A DNA stretch of 64,000 nucleotides from Bradyrhizobium nivariense (GCF_029846715.1 NZ_JARVWW010000003.1:1-64000); one strand, 5' to 3'; shown: positions 8,552-18,266, numbered from the stretch's first letter. Program-made: numbers and translations. The notes: generated by a model not told the origin, from the sequence alone.

Positions 8552-9646
8552 ATGCGCCAGTTCACGCTGCCGGATCTTGGAGAGGGACTCGAGGAGGCGG
8601 AGATCGTGAGCTGGTATGTCGGCGAAGGCGATCACGTCGTCACCGATCAGCCGCTCCTTTCCGTCGAGACCGACAAGGCGGTCGTCGAGATTCCGTCGCC
8701 GTCGAGCGGACGCATCGCGCGCGTGTTTGGCACCAAGGGCGATATCGTGAAGGTCGGCATGCCGCTCGTCGAATTTGCCGAGGGCGCCGAACAGGACACG
8801 GGCACCATCGTTGGCGAGCTCGGCGGCGACGAGGCCGCGCGGGCGGCAACGATCGCTACTGCACGACCGGCCGGACCGCAGGTGTTCCCCGCGGTACGCG
8901 CGCTGGCGCAAAAGCTCGGCCTCGCGCTCGAGCTCGTCGAGGGCACCGGTCCCGGCGGTACCATTACGCGGGCCGATGTCGAGCGGGCTGCGAAGGTCAC
9001 GTCCGACACGGGACCTGCCGAGCCGCTGCGCGGGATGCGGCGCGCGATGGCGCAACGCATGGCGGCATCCCATGCCGAGATCGTCCCCGCCACTGTCACC
9101 GATGAAGCCGACATCGACGATTGGCGGCAGGGCGAGGACGTGACGATCCGCCTCGCGCGGGCGATCGCTGCCGCTTGCAAAGCCGCCCCCGCGCTCAATG
9201 CTTGGTACAATTCAGGTACGGGAGATCGGCGGCTGATCGACCGCGTCGATCTCGGCATCGCCGTCGATACCGAGGGTGGCCTGATTGTTCCCGTGCTGCG
9301 CAATGTTGCCGCGCGCGAGGTGTCCGACTTGCGGGCCGGCCTCGATCGTCTGCGGGCGGACGCCATCGCGCGCGCGATACCTCCGGAAGAACTGCGCGGC
9401 GCTACGATCACGCTGTCGAATTTCGGAATGATCGGAGGCCGGTTTGCCAATCTGATCATCGTGCCGCCGCAGGCGGCAATCGTAGGCGCTGGCCGAATCT
9501 CGGAACGCGCGGTCGCGCATCGGGGCCAGCTCGCGGTCAGGCGTCTTTTGCCGTTGTCGCTCACCTTCGACCATCGTGTTGTGACGGGCGGCGAAGCCGC
9601 GCGCTTCCTGGTTGCACTCAAGTCGGATATCGAGCGGGCTTCATGA
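8552..9646 (+). CDS. Lipoyl acyltransferase E2 of the same 2-oxoacid dehydrogenase complex
   Basis: A 364-residue E2 with one lipoyl domain (residues 1-78, lipoyl Lys42 in 'VETDKAVVEIPS'), a linker, an E3/E1-binding domain (about 108-145, 'GTGPGGTITRADVERA') and a catalytic domain to the C end. The catalytic motif normally reads HxxxDG; here it is His341-Arg-Val-Val-Thr345-Gly, so the Asp is replaced by Thr. It may still be active, because a few E2-like proteins are believed to tolerate this. No E3 (lipoamide dehydrogenase) gene is nearby, so a shared E3 must serve it. It follows E1 beta by 21 bases. Confidence 0.92.
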   Translation: MRQFTLPDLGEGLEEAEIVSWYVGEGDHVVTDQPLLSVETDKAVVEIPSPSSGRIARVFGTKGDIVKVGMPLVEFAEGAEQDTGTIVGELGGDEAARAATIATARPAGPQVFPAVRALAQKLGLALELVEGTGPGGTITRADVERAAKVTSDTGPAEPLRGMRRAMAQRMAASHAEIVPATVTDEADIDDWRQGEDVTIRLARAIAAACKAAPALNAWYNSGTGDRRLIDRVDLGIAVDTEGGLIVPVLRNVAAREVSDLRAGLDRLRADAIARAIPPEELRGATITLSNFGMIGGRFANLIIVPPQAAIVGAGRISERAVAHRGQLAVRRLLPLSLTFDHRVVTGGEAARFLVALKSDIERAS

Positions 9647-9804
9647 ACCGCGCGACTGCACCGCAGGCAGCAAAAGTCTTTCGACCGACCTGCGCCATAG
9701 CATTGCCATTGCGCTGCACAACGACGCGCGTGATCCCTCATCCCGAATCCGGGCATTGAGGTTCCGAAACGGAACACCATATCTTCGGCAAGGGAGCCCT
9801 TGTC

Positions 9805-11196
9805 GTGCGGACCATGAAGGCGGCTTTCGTTGCGGCGATTGGCGCCGTGGCTTTGATCTGCTGCCTCCTTCCCAGCTCAGCGAAGGAGAACGGCCGTCTT
9901 GCACTGGTTGTTTCGATCGATGGGGCCATTGGCCCTGCGTCGGCCAGCTACGTGAAGGAGGCTTTCGCCAAGGCAAGCGAACGGCGTGCCGAGGTCGTGC
10001 TTCTGAGAATGAACACACCCGGCGGGCTTAATTCCAGCATGCGCGAGATCATCACGGATGTGCTGGCCTCGCCCATCCCCGTCGTCGGTTACGTCGCTCC
10101 CTCCGGCGCCCACGCGGCGAGCGCGGGGACCTATATCCTCTATGCGACCCACATCGCGGCGATGGCGCCAGGCACCAATATCGGTGCGGCGACGCCGGTG
10201 CAGATTGGCGGACCGCTGCCGGGGCTGCCGAGTGGTACCCCGGACAAGGGCGGCAAGGACAAGAAGGACGGCGACCAGCAAAGCGAGCCGAAGGATGCCA
10301 TGACGGCAAAGGCGACCAACGATGCGGTCGCCCTCATCCGCAGCCTTGCGGAGCTGCGCAACCGCAATGCGGACTGGGCCGAGAAGGCGGTCCGTGAGGC
10401 TGCCACGCTCTCTGCCAATGCCGCGCTACAGGCCCATGCCATCGATCTCGTCGCGCGCGATCAGGCTGAATTGCTCAGAGAGCTCGATGGTCGTGGGGTG
10501 GAGGTTGCGGGCGGCAAGACGCAACGCCTCGCGACGAAGGATGCCGTCGTTGAAGCCATCGACCCCGGATGGATATCCCGCTTCCTGGCGGTGATCACCG
10601 ATCCGAACGTGGCGTTCATTCTCCTGATGCTCGGCATCTACGGCGTGATCTTCGAGTTCATATCCCCCGGTGCCGTCGCCCCGGGAGTCGTCGGCGCGAT
10701 CTGCCTGCTGATCGGTCTCTATGCCCTCAATTTGCTGCCGATCAATTATGCCGGCCTTGCCCTGATGTTGATTGGACTCGTGCTTCTCACCGTCGAAGCC
10801 TTCAACCCGACCGTGGTGATCGGTCTCGGCGGGATCATCGCTTTCGTGCTGGGAGCGCTGATGCTTTTCCGGGTCGAGGCGCCGGGCTACCACCTGTCGT
10901 GGTGGGTGATCGGCATCACTGCGGCAGTGTTCATCGGCTTTGCGCTCGTCGTGCTTGGTTCGCTTCGGCGCGCCGCCAAGGCTCCTGAACGGGTCGGCGC
11001 GCGGGCCATGCGAGGCTTGCCCGCCGAGGTTCTCGACTGGAACGGGAGCGAAGGTCATGTCTTCGCCCATGGTGAGCGCTGGCAGGCGCGCGGCGCCGAA
11101 ACGTTCAAGCCCGGCGAGACAGTCGAAGTCACTAACGTCATCGACCTGACGTTGCTGATCCGGCGCGCACCAACAGGTGAGGGAGGTACATCATGA
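9805..11196 (+). CDS. NfeD-type membrane serine protease (stomatin-operon partner)
   Basis: A 463-residue protein with an N-terminal signal (1-26), a ClpP-like periplasmic serine protease domain, four or so membrane helices (about 265-375), and a C-terminal NfeD OB-fold beginning near '[27 protein letters not shown]'. The Ser-Lys dyad known from the Pyrococcus stomatin protease fits Ser106 (HAASAGTY) and Lys169 ([10 protein letters not shown]). The family is thought to cleave stomatins and take part in membrane quality control. The GTG at 9805, with GGGAG upstream, is used; ATG 9814 is an alternative. The slipin gene overlaps by four bases. Confidence 0.9.
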   Translation: MRTMKAAFVAAIGAVALICCLLPSSAKENGRLALVVSIDGAIGPASASYVKEAFAKASERRAEVVLLRMNTPGGLNSSMREIITDVLASPIPVVGYVAPSGAHAASAGTYILYATHIAAMAPGTNIGAATPVQIGGPLPGLPSGTPDKGGKDKKDGDQQSEPKDAMTAKATNDAVALIRSLAELRNRNADWAEKAVREAATLSANAALQAHAIDLVARDQAELLRELDGRGVEVAGGKTQRLATKDAVVEAIDPGWISRFLAVITDPNVAFILLMLGIYGVIFEFISPGAVAPGVVGAICLLIGLYALNLLPINYAGLALMLIGLVLLTVEAFNPTVVIGLGGIIAFVLGALMLFRVEAPGYHLSWWVIGITAAVFIGFALVVLGSLRRAAKAPERVGARAMRGLPAEVLDWNGSEGHVFAHGERWQARGAETFKPGETVEVTNVIDLTLLIRRAPTGEGGTS

Positions 11197-11954
11197 TGCT
11201 GGAATATCTGACCTATGCCGCACTAGCGCTGCTTGTCATCATGGTTCTATCCCAGGCTATTCGAATCCTGCGCGAATACGAGCGTGGCGTCATCTTTACA
11301 CTCGGCCGCTTTACCGGCGTGAAGGGCCCGGGCCTCATCATCCTCGTTCCGATCGTGCAGCAACTCGTAAAGGTCGATCTCAGGGTGATGGTGCAGGTCG
11401 TGCCGCCGCAGGACGTGATTTCGCGGGACAACGTGTCCGTCAAGGTCAACGCCGTTCTGTACTTCCGCATCGTCGACCCCGAACGGGCCATCATCAAGGT
11501 CGGCGATTACATGGCCGCCACCAGCCAGCTCGCACAAACCACGCTGCGCTCGGTGCTCGGCAAGCACGAGCTCGACGAGTTGCTTGCCGAACGCGACAGG
11601 TTGAACGCCGACATCCAGGAGATACTCGACAAGCAGACCGACGTCTGGGGCATCAAGGTGACCGGCATAGAGATCAAGGACGTCGATATCAACGAAACCA
11701 TGGTGCGCGCGATTGCCAAACAGGCCGAGGCGGAGCGGTTGCGGCGGGCCAAGGTGATCAATGCGATGGGTGAGCAGCAGGCCGCCGAAAAGCTCGTCGA
11801 AGCCGGCCGGATTCTCGCGCAGGAGCCTCAGGCGATGCAGCTACGTTACTTCGCGGCCCTGCATGATATCGCGGGCGAACGGTCTTCGACCGTCGTCTTT
11901 CCCCTGCCGACGGGCTTGTTCGACCATCTTATGCCGCGGCGGGACAATCCGTAG
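11193..11954 (+). CDS. Slipin/stomatin-like SPFH-domain membrane protein
   Basis: A 253-residue bacterial stomatin homologue. One N-terminal hydrophobic hairpin (about 3-25) anchors it, followed directly by '[21 protein letters not shown]', the start of the SPFH domain, and by a charged coiled-coil helix (about 165-215, '[19 protein letters not shown]'). Such proteins form ring-like oligomers that organise membrane microdomains. The ATG overlaps the NfeD stop as ATGA, behind a strong GGGAGG site, so the pair is coupled. Pairing with NfeD is the classical arrangement in archaea and bacteria. Confidence 0.93.
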   Translation: MMLEYLTYAALALLVIMVLSQAIRILREYERGVIFTLGRFTGVKGPGLIILVPIVQQLVKVDLRVMVQVVPPQDVISRDNVSVKVNAVLYFRIVDPERAIIKVGDYMAATSQLAQTTLRSVLGKHELDELLAERDRLNADIQEILDKQTDVWGIKVTGIEIKDVDINETMVRAIAKQAEAERLRRAKVINAMGEQQAAEKLVEAGRILAQEPQAMQLRYFAALHDIAGERSSTVVFPLPTGLFDHLMPRRDNP

Positions 11955-12034
11955 CCACAAGTCCCCAATCGTCATCGCAAATTGCGGGATGATGGGTTTC
12001 GCAAGGACGCTGCCTATCCTGCGTGCCAAACGAA

Positions 12035-12058
12035 AAGGCGCCCCTCGCGGAGCGCCTT
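12035..12058 (-). terminator. Terminator downstream of glnA
   Basis: A 7-bp stem AAGGCGC/GCGCCTT with a 10-base loop. Read on the minus strand it ends in TTTTCGTTT, 26 bases after the glnA stop. Read on the plus strand it ends in CTTCTT and could also slow transcription from the slipin gene. Confidence 0.7.
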
Positions 12059-12083
12059 CTTGTCGTGTCCTGTTCGAGCCTGA

Positions 12084-13493
12084 TCAGCCCGAATAGTACA
12101 TGTCGAACTCGACCGGATGCGGGGTCATTTCGAAGCGGGCGACTTCGGTCATCTTCAGCTCGATATAAGCGTCGATGAAGTCGTCGTCGAACACGCCGCC
12201 GTTCTTCAGGAAGCCGCGATCCTTGTCGAGGTTTTCGAGCGCCTCGCGCAAGCTGCCGCACACCGTCGGGATCTGCTTCAGCTCTTCCTTCGGCAGATCG
12301 TAGAGGTCCTTGTCCATCGCCGGACCCGGATCGATCTTGTTCTTGATGCCGTCGAGGCCCGCCATCAGCATCGCGGCGAAGCCGAGATAGGGATTGGCGA
12401 GCGGATCGGGGAAGCGCACCTCGACACGCTTGGCCTTCGGCGAAGCGGTGTAGGGGATGCGGCAAGAGGCCGAGCGGTTGCGCGCGGAATAGGCGAGCAG
12501 CACGGGAGCCTCATAGCCCGGGACCAGACGCTTGTAGGAGTTGGTCGACGGGTTGGTGAAGGCGTTGATCGCCTTGGCATGCCTGATGATGCCGCCGATG
12601 TAATGGAGGCAGGTTTCCGACAGGTCGGCGTACTTGTTGCCGGCGAACACCGGCTTGCCGTCCTTCCAGATCGACTGGTGCACGTGCATGCCCGAGCCGT
12701 TGTCGCCGAAAACCGGCTTCGGCATGAAGGTGGCGGTCTTGCCGTAGATGTGCGCGACCTGGTGGATGCAGTATTTGTAGATCTGCATGTGGTCGGCCAT
12801 CAGCGTCAGCGTGTCGAACTTCATGCCGAGCTCGTGCTGGGCGGAAGCGACTTCGTGATGGTGCTTCTCGACCTTGACGCCCATCTTGGCCATGGCGCCG
12901 AGCATCTCCGAGCGCATGTCCTGCACGGAGTCCTGCGGCGGCACCGGGAAGTAGCCGCTCTTGGTGCGGACACGATGGCCGAGATTGCCGCCTTCATATT
13001 CGGTGTCGGAGTTGGTCGGCAGCTCAGAGGAGTCGAGACGGAAGCCGGTGTTGTAGGGGTTGGCGGAGAAGCGCACGTCGTCGAACACGAAGAACTCGGC
13101 TTCGGGGCCGACGAACACGGTGTCGCCCACGCCCATCGACTTCACCATCGCCTCGGCCTTCTTGGCGATGCCGCGGGGGTCGCGGTTGTAGGGCTCGCCG
13201 GTGGTCGGCTCGAGCACGTCGCAGGTGATGACCATGGTGGTCTCGGCGAAGAACGGATCGATCGTCGCGGTCACCGGATCGGGCATCAGGCACATGTCGG
13301 ACTCGTTGATCGCCTTCCAGCCGGCGATCGAGGATCCGTCGAACATCGTTCCTTCGGCGAAAATGTCCTCATCGATCATGCTGATGTCGAACGTAACGTG
13401 CTGCCACTTGCCGCGCGGATCGGTGAAGCGCAGGTCGACGTATTTGACGTCGTTGTCCTTGATCGATTTCAGGACGTCTTTGGCGGTCTTCAT
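12084..13493 (-). CDS. glnA: Glutamine synthetase type I
   Basis: A 469-residue GSI that makes glutamine from glutamate, ammonia and ATP. The adenylylation Tyr is Tyr398 in '[12 protein letters not shown]', so control by GlnE is expected. The beta-grasp N domain begins '[35 protein letters not shown]', and the metal and substrate residues lie in '[12 protein letters not shown]', '[15 protein letters not shown]' and '[17 protein letters not shown]'. It lies 168 bases downstream of glnB on the same strand. In Bradyrhizobium and other Rhizobiales glnB-glnA is the standard order, with glnA able to be transcribed alone or from glnB. Confidence 0.98.
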   Translation of the reverse strand: MKTAKDVLKSIKDNDVKYVDLRFTDPRGKWQHVTFDISMIDEDIFAEGTMFDGSSIAGWKAINESDMCLMPDPVTATIDPFFAETTMVITCDVLEPTTGEPYNRDPRGIAKKAEAMVKSMGVGDTVFVGPEAEFFVFDDVRFSANPYNTGFRLDSSELPTNSDTEYEGGNLGHRVRTKSGYFPVPPQDSVQDMRSEMLGAMAKMGVKVEKHHHEVASAQHELGMKFDTLTLMADHMQIYKYCIHQVAHIYGKTATFMPKPVFGDNGSGMHVHQSIWKDGKPVFAGNKYADLSETCLHYIGGIIRHAKAINAFTNPSTNSYKRLVPGYEAPVLLAYSARNRSASCRIPYTASPKAKRVEVRFPDPLANPYLGFAAMLMAGLDGIKNKIDPGPAMDKDLYDLPKEELKQIPTVCGSLREALENLDKDRGFLKNGGVFDDDFIDAYIELKMTEVARFEMTPHPVEFDMYYSG

Positions 13494-13661
13494 GCATACC
13501 CCTTTTGGCTCTGCGGGTCGGTTTCCAGGTGAGAAGGATTATTCTCGAGCAGGATTGTTCTCGCTTTTGGCGAGTTCGCGCGCGACCGCACAAACGAAAT
13601 CAGGCCGCCGAAGCAGCCTATTTCTTGTCAGAGTGTCGCAAAATGCGGGATAGCACCCGGC

Positions 13662-14057
<396 letters not shown>

Positions 14058-14169
14058 TTAACGCACGATCTTGTCTTCGCTATGCCGGGATCCCTGACCA
14101 GTCCGGCAACAACGGCCGGCCACACCTGATAAATGCCAGTGAGCACGACGAACCGAAGCGGCTTCCGCG

Positions 14170-14188
14170 AAAGCAGGGTCTATGCCAA
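14170..14188 (-). promoter_or_regulatory. Candidate sigma-54 (-24/-12) promoter of glnB
   Basis: On the minus strand the sequence reads TTGGCATAGACCCTGCTTT, which has the diagnostic GG-N10-GC spacing of RpoN promoters. It would give a start near 14160 and a leader of about 160 bases. Bradyrhizobium japonicum glnB is reported to use tandem promoters, one of them NtrC-dependent, which fits. An NtrC-site pair was not clearly seen. The rest of the gap 14001-14380 holds no gene. Confidence 0.6.
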
Positions 14189-14380
14189 GTTGCAAATGCC
14201 CTGATTATTGGAGCGTTATCAGCCTTTTAACGTGCAGCTCTGATAGGTGGCGCCGACCCGCACAATTACCGCAGACTACGAAATAGGCAAGCGGTTCAAT
14301 ATCTGTGCAGATCGGTGCTCCGTCGGATGGGCCGTCACGGAGCGTGCCTGTTGAAAAGGCGTTTGGACCAGGGAAGTGGC

Positions 14381-15880
14381 ATGGAAGTTCTGACCAACGC
14401 CGAAATGCAGCGCGCCGACCAGCTCAGTATTGCGGCAGGCACCCCCGGCTTCAAGCTGATGCTGAGCGCGGGCCAGGCGGTCGCGGAGGCCGCCCATGCG
14501 CTGGTGGAGGAGGGGCCAATCCTGATCGTGGCCGGCCCCGGCAACAATGGCGGTGACGGTTTTGTCGCAGCCGCCGAGCTCGCCGCCCAGGGCCGCGAGG
14601 TCTCGGTGATCCTGATGTGCGAGCGCGACCAGCTCCAGGGCGATGCGGCCTCGGCCGCGCGGGGCTGGAAGCATCCGGTGCTCCCGTTCACCCCGCAGGC
14701 GATCGGCAGGCCCGCGCTGATCATCGATGCGCTGTTCGGCGCGGGCTTAAGCCGCCCGGTCGACGGCGAGGCGCACGCGATGATCGAGGCGATCAACGCC
14801 AACGGGGCGCCGGTGCTCGCGGTCGACCTGCCGAGCGGCATCAACGGCACCAGCGCGGCCGTGCTGGGCGTGGCGGTGAACGCCACCGAGACCGTCACCT
14901 TCTTCCGCAAGAAGCCGGCGCATCTGCTGCTGCCGGGGCGCATGCATTGCGGCCATGTGCGTGTCGCCGACATCGGCATCGACGCGCAGGTGCTGGACGA
15001 GATCGGGCCGCAGACCTTCGAGAACGACCCGGATTTTTGGGGCGCCGCCTTTCCGGTGCCGCGCATCGACGGCCATAAATATGCGCGAGGTCACGTGCTG
15101 GCGGTCTCGGGCGATGCGGCCGCGACCGGTGCAGCGCGGCTCGCCGCGCGCGGCGCGCTGCGCGCCGGCGCGGGCCTGGTGACTTTGGCCACGCCGCGTG
15201 ATGCGCTCGCGATCAATGCGGCTGCACTCACCGCGGTGATGGTTCGCCCCGTCGATACCGCAATCGAGTTCGGCGAGCTGCTCGGCGACAAGCGCTACAA
15301 CACCTGCATGATCGGCCCGGGTGCCGGCATCGGCGATCGCACCAGCGATTTCGTCCACACCGCGCTTAACGCGCAGCGGCATGTCGTGCTCGATGCGGAT
15401 GCGCTGACGAGCTTTGCCGCAAATCCCGAGCGGCTGTTTGAATCGATCAAGACGTCGCAGGACATGGCGGTGGTGCTGACGCCGCACGAGGGCGAGTTTC
15501 CACGCCTGTTCTCGGACCTCAGCAACAAACATCCGGGCCGCTCGAAGCTGGAGCGCGTGCGCGCCGCCGCCGAGCGCTCCGGCGCCGTCGTGCTGCTGAA
15601 GGGCCCGGATACCACGATCGCCGCGCCCGACGGCCGCGCCACCATCGCCGCCAACGCGCCGCCCTGGCTCGCCACCGCCGGCGCCGGCGACGTGCTCGCC
15701 GGCATCATCGCAGGCCTCCTTGCGCAAGGCGTGCCGCCGTTCGAAGCCGCCAGCATCGCGGTGTGGATGCATGGCGAAGCGGGGAGCGAAGCCGGGCCGG
15801 GGCTGATTGCGGAAGATCTGACCGAGACGCTTCCGGCCGTGCACCGGCGGATCTATAATGCGCTCGGGATCGAGTACTAG
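14381..15880 (+). CDS. nnr: Bifunctional NAD(P)HX repair enzyme (epimerase and ADP-dependent dehydratase)
   Basis: A 499-residue metabolite-repair enzyme. The N domain (1 to about 215, YjeF_N) carries 'IVAGPGNNGGDGFVAA' and epimerises damaged NAD(P)H hydrates. The C domain (about 230-499, ribokinase-like) carries 'GPGAGIGD', 'LTPHEGEFPRLF' and 'ATAGAGDVLAGIIAGLLAQG', and dehydrates the S-form using ADP. The ATG at 14381 is chosen over an upstream start at 14315 because a GGGAAG site precedes it and the YjeF motif begins right after. Its stop overlaps the GNAT start. It diverges from glnB. Confidence 0.93.
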   Translation: MEVLTNAEMQRADQLSIAAGTPGFKLMLSAGQAVAEAAHALVEEGPILIVAGPGNNGGDGFVAAAELAAQGREVSVILMCERDQLQGDAASAARGWKHPVLPFTPQAIGRPALIIDALFGAGLSRPVDGEAHAMIEAINANGAPVLAVDLPSGINGTSAAVLGVAVNATETVTFFRKKPAHLLLPGRMHCGHVRVADIGIDAQVLDEIGPQTFENDPDFWGAAFPVPRIDGHKYARGHVLAVSGDAAATGAARLAARGALRAGAGLVTLATPRDALAINAAALTAVMVRPVDTAIEFGELLGDKRYNTCMIGPGAGIGDRTSDFVHTALNAQRHVVLDADALTSFAANPERLFESIKTSQDMAVVLTPHEGEFPRLFSDLSNKHPGRSKLERVRAAAERSGAVVLLKGPDTTIAAPDGRATIAANAPPWLATAGAGDVLAGIIAGLLAQGVPPFEAASIAVWMHGEAGSEAGPGLIAEDLTETLPAVHRRIYNALGIEY

Positions 15881-16329
15881 TGCTGAGGCAACTCGCGCTC
15901 ACCGATATGGGCGCGGCGGCGCAAGTTCACCGGGCTGCATTCGACCATGCGATGCCCTGGCTCGTTGGGCTGCATACGCCGGACCAGGACCGCTGGTTCT
16001 ACCGCGAGCATGTCTTCGCGACGTGCCGCGTGTGCGGACGCTTCGACGGCGAAGTACTGGGCGGGATCATCGCTTTCCGTGACGGCTGGATCGAGCAGCT
16101 TTACGTGCTTCCTGCTGTTCAAGGGCGCGGCGTCGGCACCGAACTCCTCGATGTCGCCAAGCAGGCCTGCGAACGGCTGGAGCTCTGGACCTTTCAGCGC
16201 AACGAGCGGGCGCGGCGCTTCTATGAAGCGCGCGGTTTCACGCTGGTCGAGCAAACCGACGGAGCGCGGAACGAGGAGAACGAGCCCGACGCTCGGTACC
16301 TCTGGATGCGTATGCCACTTGATTCGTGA
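15880..16329 (+). CDS. GNAT-family N-acetyltransferase
   Basis: A 149-residue acetyl-CoA dependent acyltransferase with a single GNAT fold. Motif A is visible as 'IEQLYVLPAVQGRGVGTELLDVAKQ' (acetyl-CoA pyrophosphate loop QGRGVG), and the later 'NERARRFYEARGFTLVEQT' is motif B. It starts with GTG overlapping the nnr stop codon by one base (TAGTG), so it is probably cotranscribed. 'LRQLALTDMGAAAQVHRAAF' fits the family start, which supports this GTG over ATG 15907. The substrate is unknown. Confidence 0.85.
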   Translation: MLRQLALTDMGAAAQVHRAAFDHAMPWLVGLHTPDQDRWFYREHVFATCRVCGRFDGEVLGGIIAFRDGWIEQLYVLPAVQGRGVGTELLDVAKQACERLELWTFQRNERARRFYEARGFTLVEQTDGARNEENEPDARYLWMRMPLDS

Positions 16330-16334
16330 ATCGT

Positions 16335-16352
16335 TGTAGTCTAAAAACTACA
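16335..16352. promoter_or_regulatory. Operator-like inverted repeat before the toxin gene
   Basis: Perfect 6-bp arms TGTAGT and ACTACA are separated by six bases (CTAAAA). The repeat ends two bases before the toxin GTG, so a bound antitoxin would cover the translation or transcription start. Autorepression by the HTH antitoxin is the inferred role. Confidence 0.5.
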
Positions 16353-16353
16353 T

Positions 16354-16650
16354 GTGGTTGAGCTCAAGCAGACTGAGACGTTTCGGAAGTGGCGATCGCG
16401 GCTCAAGGATGAACGTGCCAGAGCGCTGATTGCGTCGCGATTGGATCGGTTGGCCCAAGGCCATGCGGGCGACGTCGAGCCGGTAGGCGATGGAGTGAGT
16501 GAGCTACGTATCCACTACGGCCCCGGCTATCGCATCTATTTCGAGAATCGGGGCAACGCGATCGTCGTTTTGCTGTGTGGAGGCGACAAGAGCACACAGG
16601 CCAAAGACATCAAGGCGGCGAAGCGCCTTGCCGAGATGTGGAGCGAATGA
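16354..16650 (+). CDS. RelE/ParE-superfamily toxin (HigB/Gp49-like)
   Basis: A 98-residue toxin of the phage-derived Gp49/HigB-like group. The family is visible in 'TETFRKWRSRLKDERARALIASRLDRLAQGHAGDVEPVGDGVSELRIHYGPGYRIYF' and 'IVVLLCGGDKSTQAKDIKAAKRLAEMW'. Relatives are ribosome-dependent mRNA interferases. The GTG at 16354 gives the full family start; an ATG two bases earlier is out of frame. Toxin precedes antitoxin, as in higBA systems, and the two are separated by one base. Confidence 0.85.
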   Translation: MVELKQTETFRKWRSRLKDERARALIASRLDRLAQGHAGDVEPVGDGVSELRIHYGPGYRIYFENRGNAIVVLLCGGDKSTQAKDIKAAKRLAEMWSE

Positions 16651-16651
16651 A

Positions 16652-16939
16652 ATGGGCGAAAAGCTGACGACTTACGATCCGGCCGAAGACCTCCGGTCTG
16701 ACGAGGCCATTGCCGTCTTCATGGAGGAAGCGTTCAAGACCGAAGATGCGGCTTATATCGCGCACGCGCTTGGCGTCGTGGCCCGTGCGAAAGGGATGAC
16801 GCAAATCGCGAAGGAGACAGGTCTTTCTCGCGAGCAGCTTTATCGCTCGTTCAGCACCAACGGTAATCCGACGCTCAAAACGACGATAGCGGTGATGAAG
16901 GCGCTCGGAATCGAACTCACGGCCAAGCCGCACGCCTGA
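16652..16939 (+). CDS. HTH antitoxin of the toxin-antitoxin pair
   Basis: A 95-residue addiction-module antidote protein. N-terminal 'TYDPAEDLRSDEAIAVFMEEAFKTEDAAYIAHALGVVARAKG' is followed by a helix-turn-helix, 'MTQIAKETGLSREQLYRSFSTNGNPTLKTTIAVMKALGIEL'. It matches the 'putative addiction module antidote' type that accompanies Gp49-like toxins. It is expected to neutralise the toxin and repress the operon through the upstream palindrome. It follows the toxin stop by one base. Confidence 0.88.
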   Translation: MGEKLTTYDPAEDLRSDEAIAVFMEEAFKTEDAAYIAHALGVVARAKGMTQIAKETGLSREQLYRSFSTNGNPTLKTTIAVMKALGIELTAKPHA

Positions 16940-16949
16940 TCGGCGCGCC

Positions 16950-18266
16950 TCACTCCACCGCGTACCAGCGCACCAGCCGCGGCGCGGCCCAGTCGGTTAC
17001 GACGGATTCGATCAGCCATCGCCCGGGGGAGGCCGCAGCGAACGCGATGCGCTGGGTCTGGCCGGGTTCGATCGCGAGCGTATCGAGCCAGTAGGGCTTC
17101 CAGCCGTCGTCGAGCTTGTCGAGCAGGCGGAAGTGGTGGCCGTGCAGGTGGAAGACGGCGGCGACGGGTGCCGGGTTCTTCAGGGCCAGCACGACGGTGC
17201 GGCCGGCCTTGGCGCGGAAGGCGGGGGCGGAGGACGTCGAGAAATTTGCAGGCCGTATCCACCCGGCGTCGGGTGCGCCCAGCGCGACATCGAACCGCAG
17301 GGCGCCTCTCAGATCGAGCCGGTCGGGAAGGTCGTTCAAGGGGAGCGGTTGCGGCCGCAACAGCGGCGCGGGCCGCTCCAGCTTGCCTGAGATCACCAGG
17401 CTGCCGACCTGGCGCGCCTCCCTGCCGTCATGCAGCAGGAATGGGGCCGATGTGGCCGCATCCACAAAGGCGTCGGCGCGTGCGCCGGGGGCCAGCACCA
17501 GGGCTCCGTTGCGGGCCGGGAACGGCTCAGCCGGCTGTCCGTCCAGGGCCACCACCTGGACCTCGTGGCTTTCCAATTTGATCGCCAGAACAGATCGTTG
17601 GGAGCCGTTGATAAAGCGCAGACGCAGCCGCTCATTGGCCACGGCTGAGAGTTCGAATGAAGTCTTGCCGTTGATTGTATAGATCGGGGTCGTGTCCTTG
17701 GGGTCTCGGCCCGGGGGAAGCGCGGTGCCGTCCGGCCGCATCCGCCATTCCTCGATCAAGAGGACCACGTCACGATCGACGGCGACCGGGTTGGTCTCGG
17801 TGGCGATGAGCGGAAGCGGGCGCGCGGGCTGCTTCAGGCCGTCCTCGAAGAGCCGGAAGTCGGCCAGCAGGGTTCCGGCCTTTGGGATTGAAACAATTGA
17901 TGTTTCCGTCGCGTCCGGTGCCGTCGGGGCCCGTCCTCGAAGCGGGTCGGCCGCGGCCGGGCCGTTAAGGCCGTACCAGACTGGAGCAAGCGGCACAGGC
18001 AGGTCGTTGCGAAATACCATCTCGCAGCGGTCGCCACGCTTGAGACGAACGTCTCCAAGACGGCTTACGGCGGCCAGCTCCCAGATGGGTGTAGCCGGCT
18101 GCCCCGGCCTCAGAGCCAGCGTCGCCGGCCTTGCCTGAAGGGCGAGCTGGGCGGTCACGGCCGGAACTGCGCCGCCGGCGATCAACCCGGCCGCAGAGGC
18201 TCCCAAGCCGGCTCCAAGCCCGGCCAAAACCTCGCGCCTCGTCGGGTCGAAGATCCGCGTTTTCAT
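16950..18266 (-). CDS. Tat-exported multicopper oxidase-like protein with degenerate copper sites
   Basis: A 438-residue cupredoxin-fold protein. The N end carries a Tat-type signal: 'TRREVLAGLGAGLGASAAG'. The family order of three cupredoxin domains is kept, and HLHGHHF (373-379) remains from the HPxHLHGHxF motif. The other ligand motifs are lost: VWYGL (96-100) stands where HWHGL is normal, GTLLADF (131-137) where GTxWYHSH is normal, and GRWLIESVVTDW (415-426) where GRWxxHCHxxxH is normal. By analogy with FtsP/SufI, which also lacks copper ligands, it may be a structural or chaperone-like periplasmic protein. It could also be a decaying oxidase. Confidence 0.85.
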   Translation of the reverse strand: MKTRIFDPTRREVLAGLGAGLGASAAGLIAGGAVPAVTAQLALQARPATLALRPGQPATPIWELAAVSRLGDVRLKRGDRCEMVFRNDLPVPLAPVWYGLNGPAAADPLRGRAPTAPDATETSIVSIPKAGTLLADFRLFEDGLKQPARPLPLIATETNPVAVDRDVVLLIEEWRMRPDGTALPPGRDPKDTTPIYTINGKTSFELSAVANERLRLRFINGSQRSVLAIKLESHEVQVVALDGQPAEPFPARNGALVLAPGARADAFVDAATSAPFLLHDGREARQVGSLVISGKLERPAPLLRPQPLPLNDLPDRLDLRGALRFDVALGAPDAGWIRPANFSTSSAPAFRAKAGRTVVLALKNPAPVAAVFHLHGHHFRLLDKLDDGWKPYWLDTLAIEPGQTQRIAFAAASPGRWLIESVVTDWAAPRLVRWYAVE

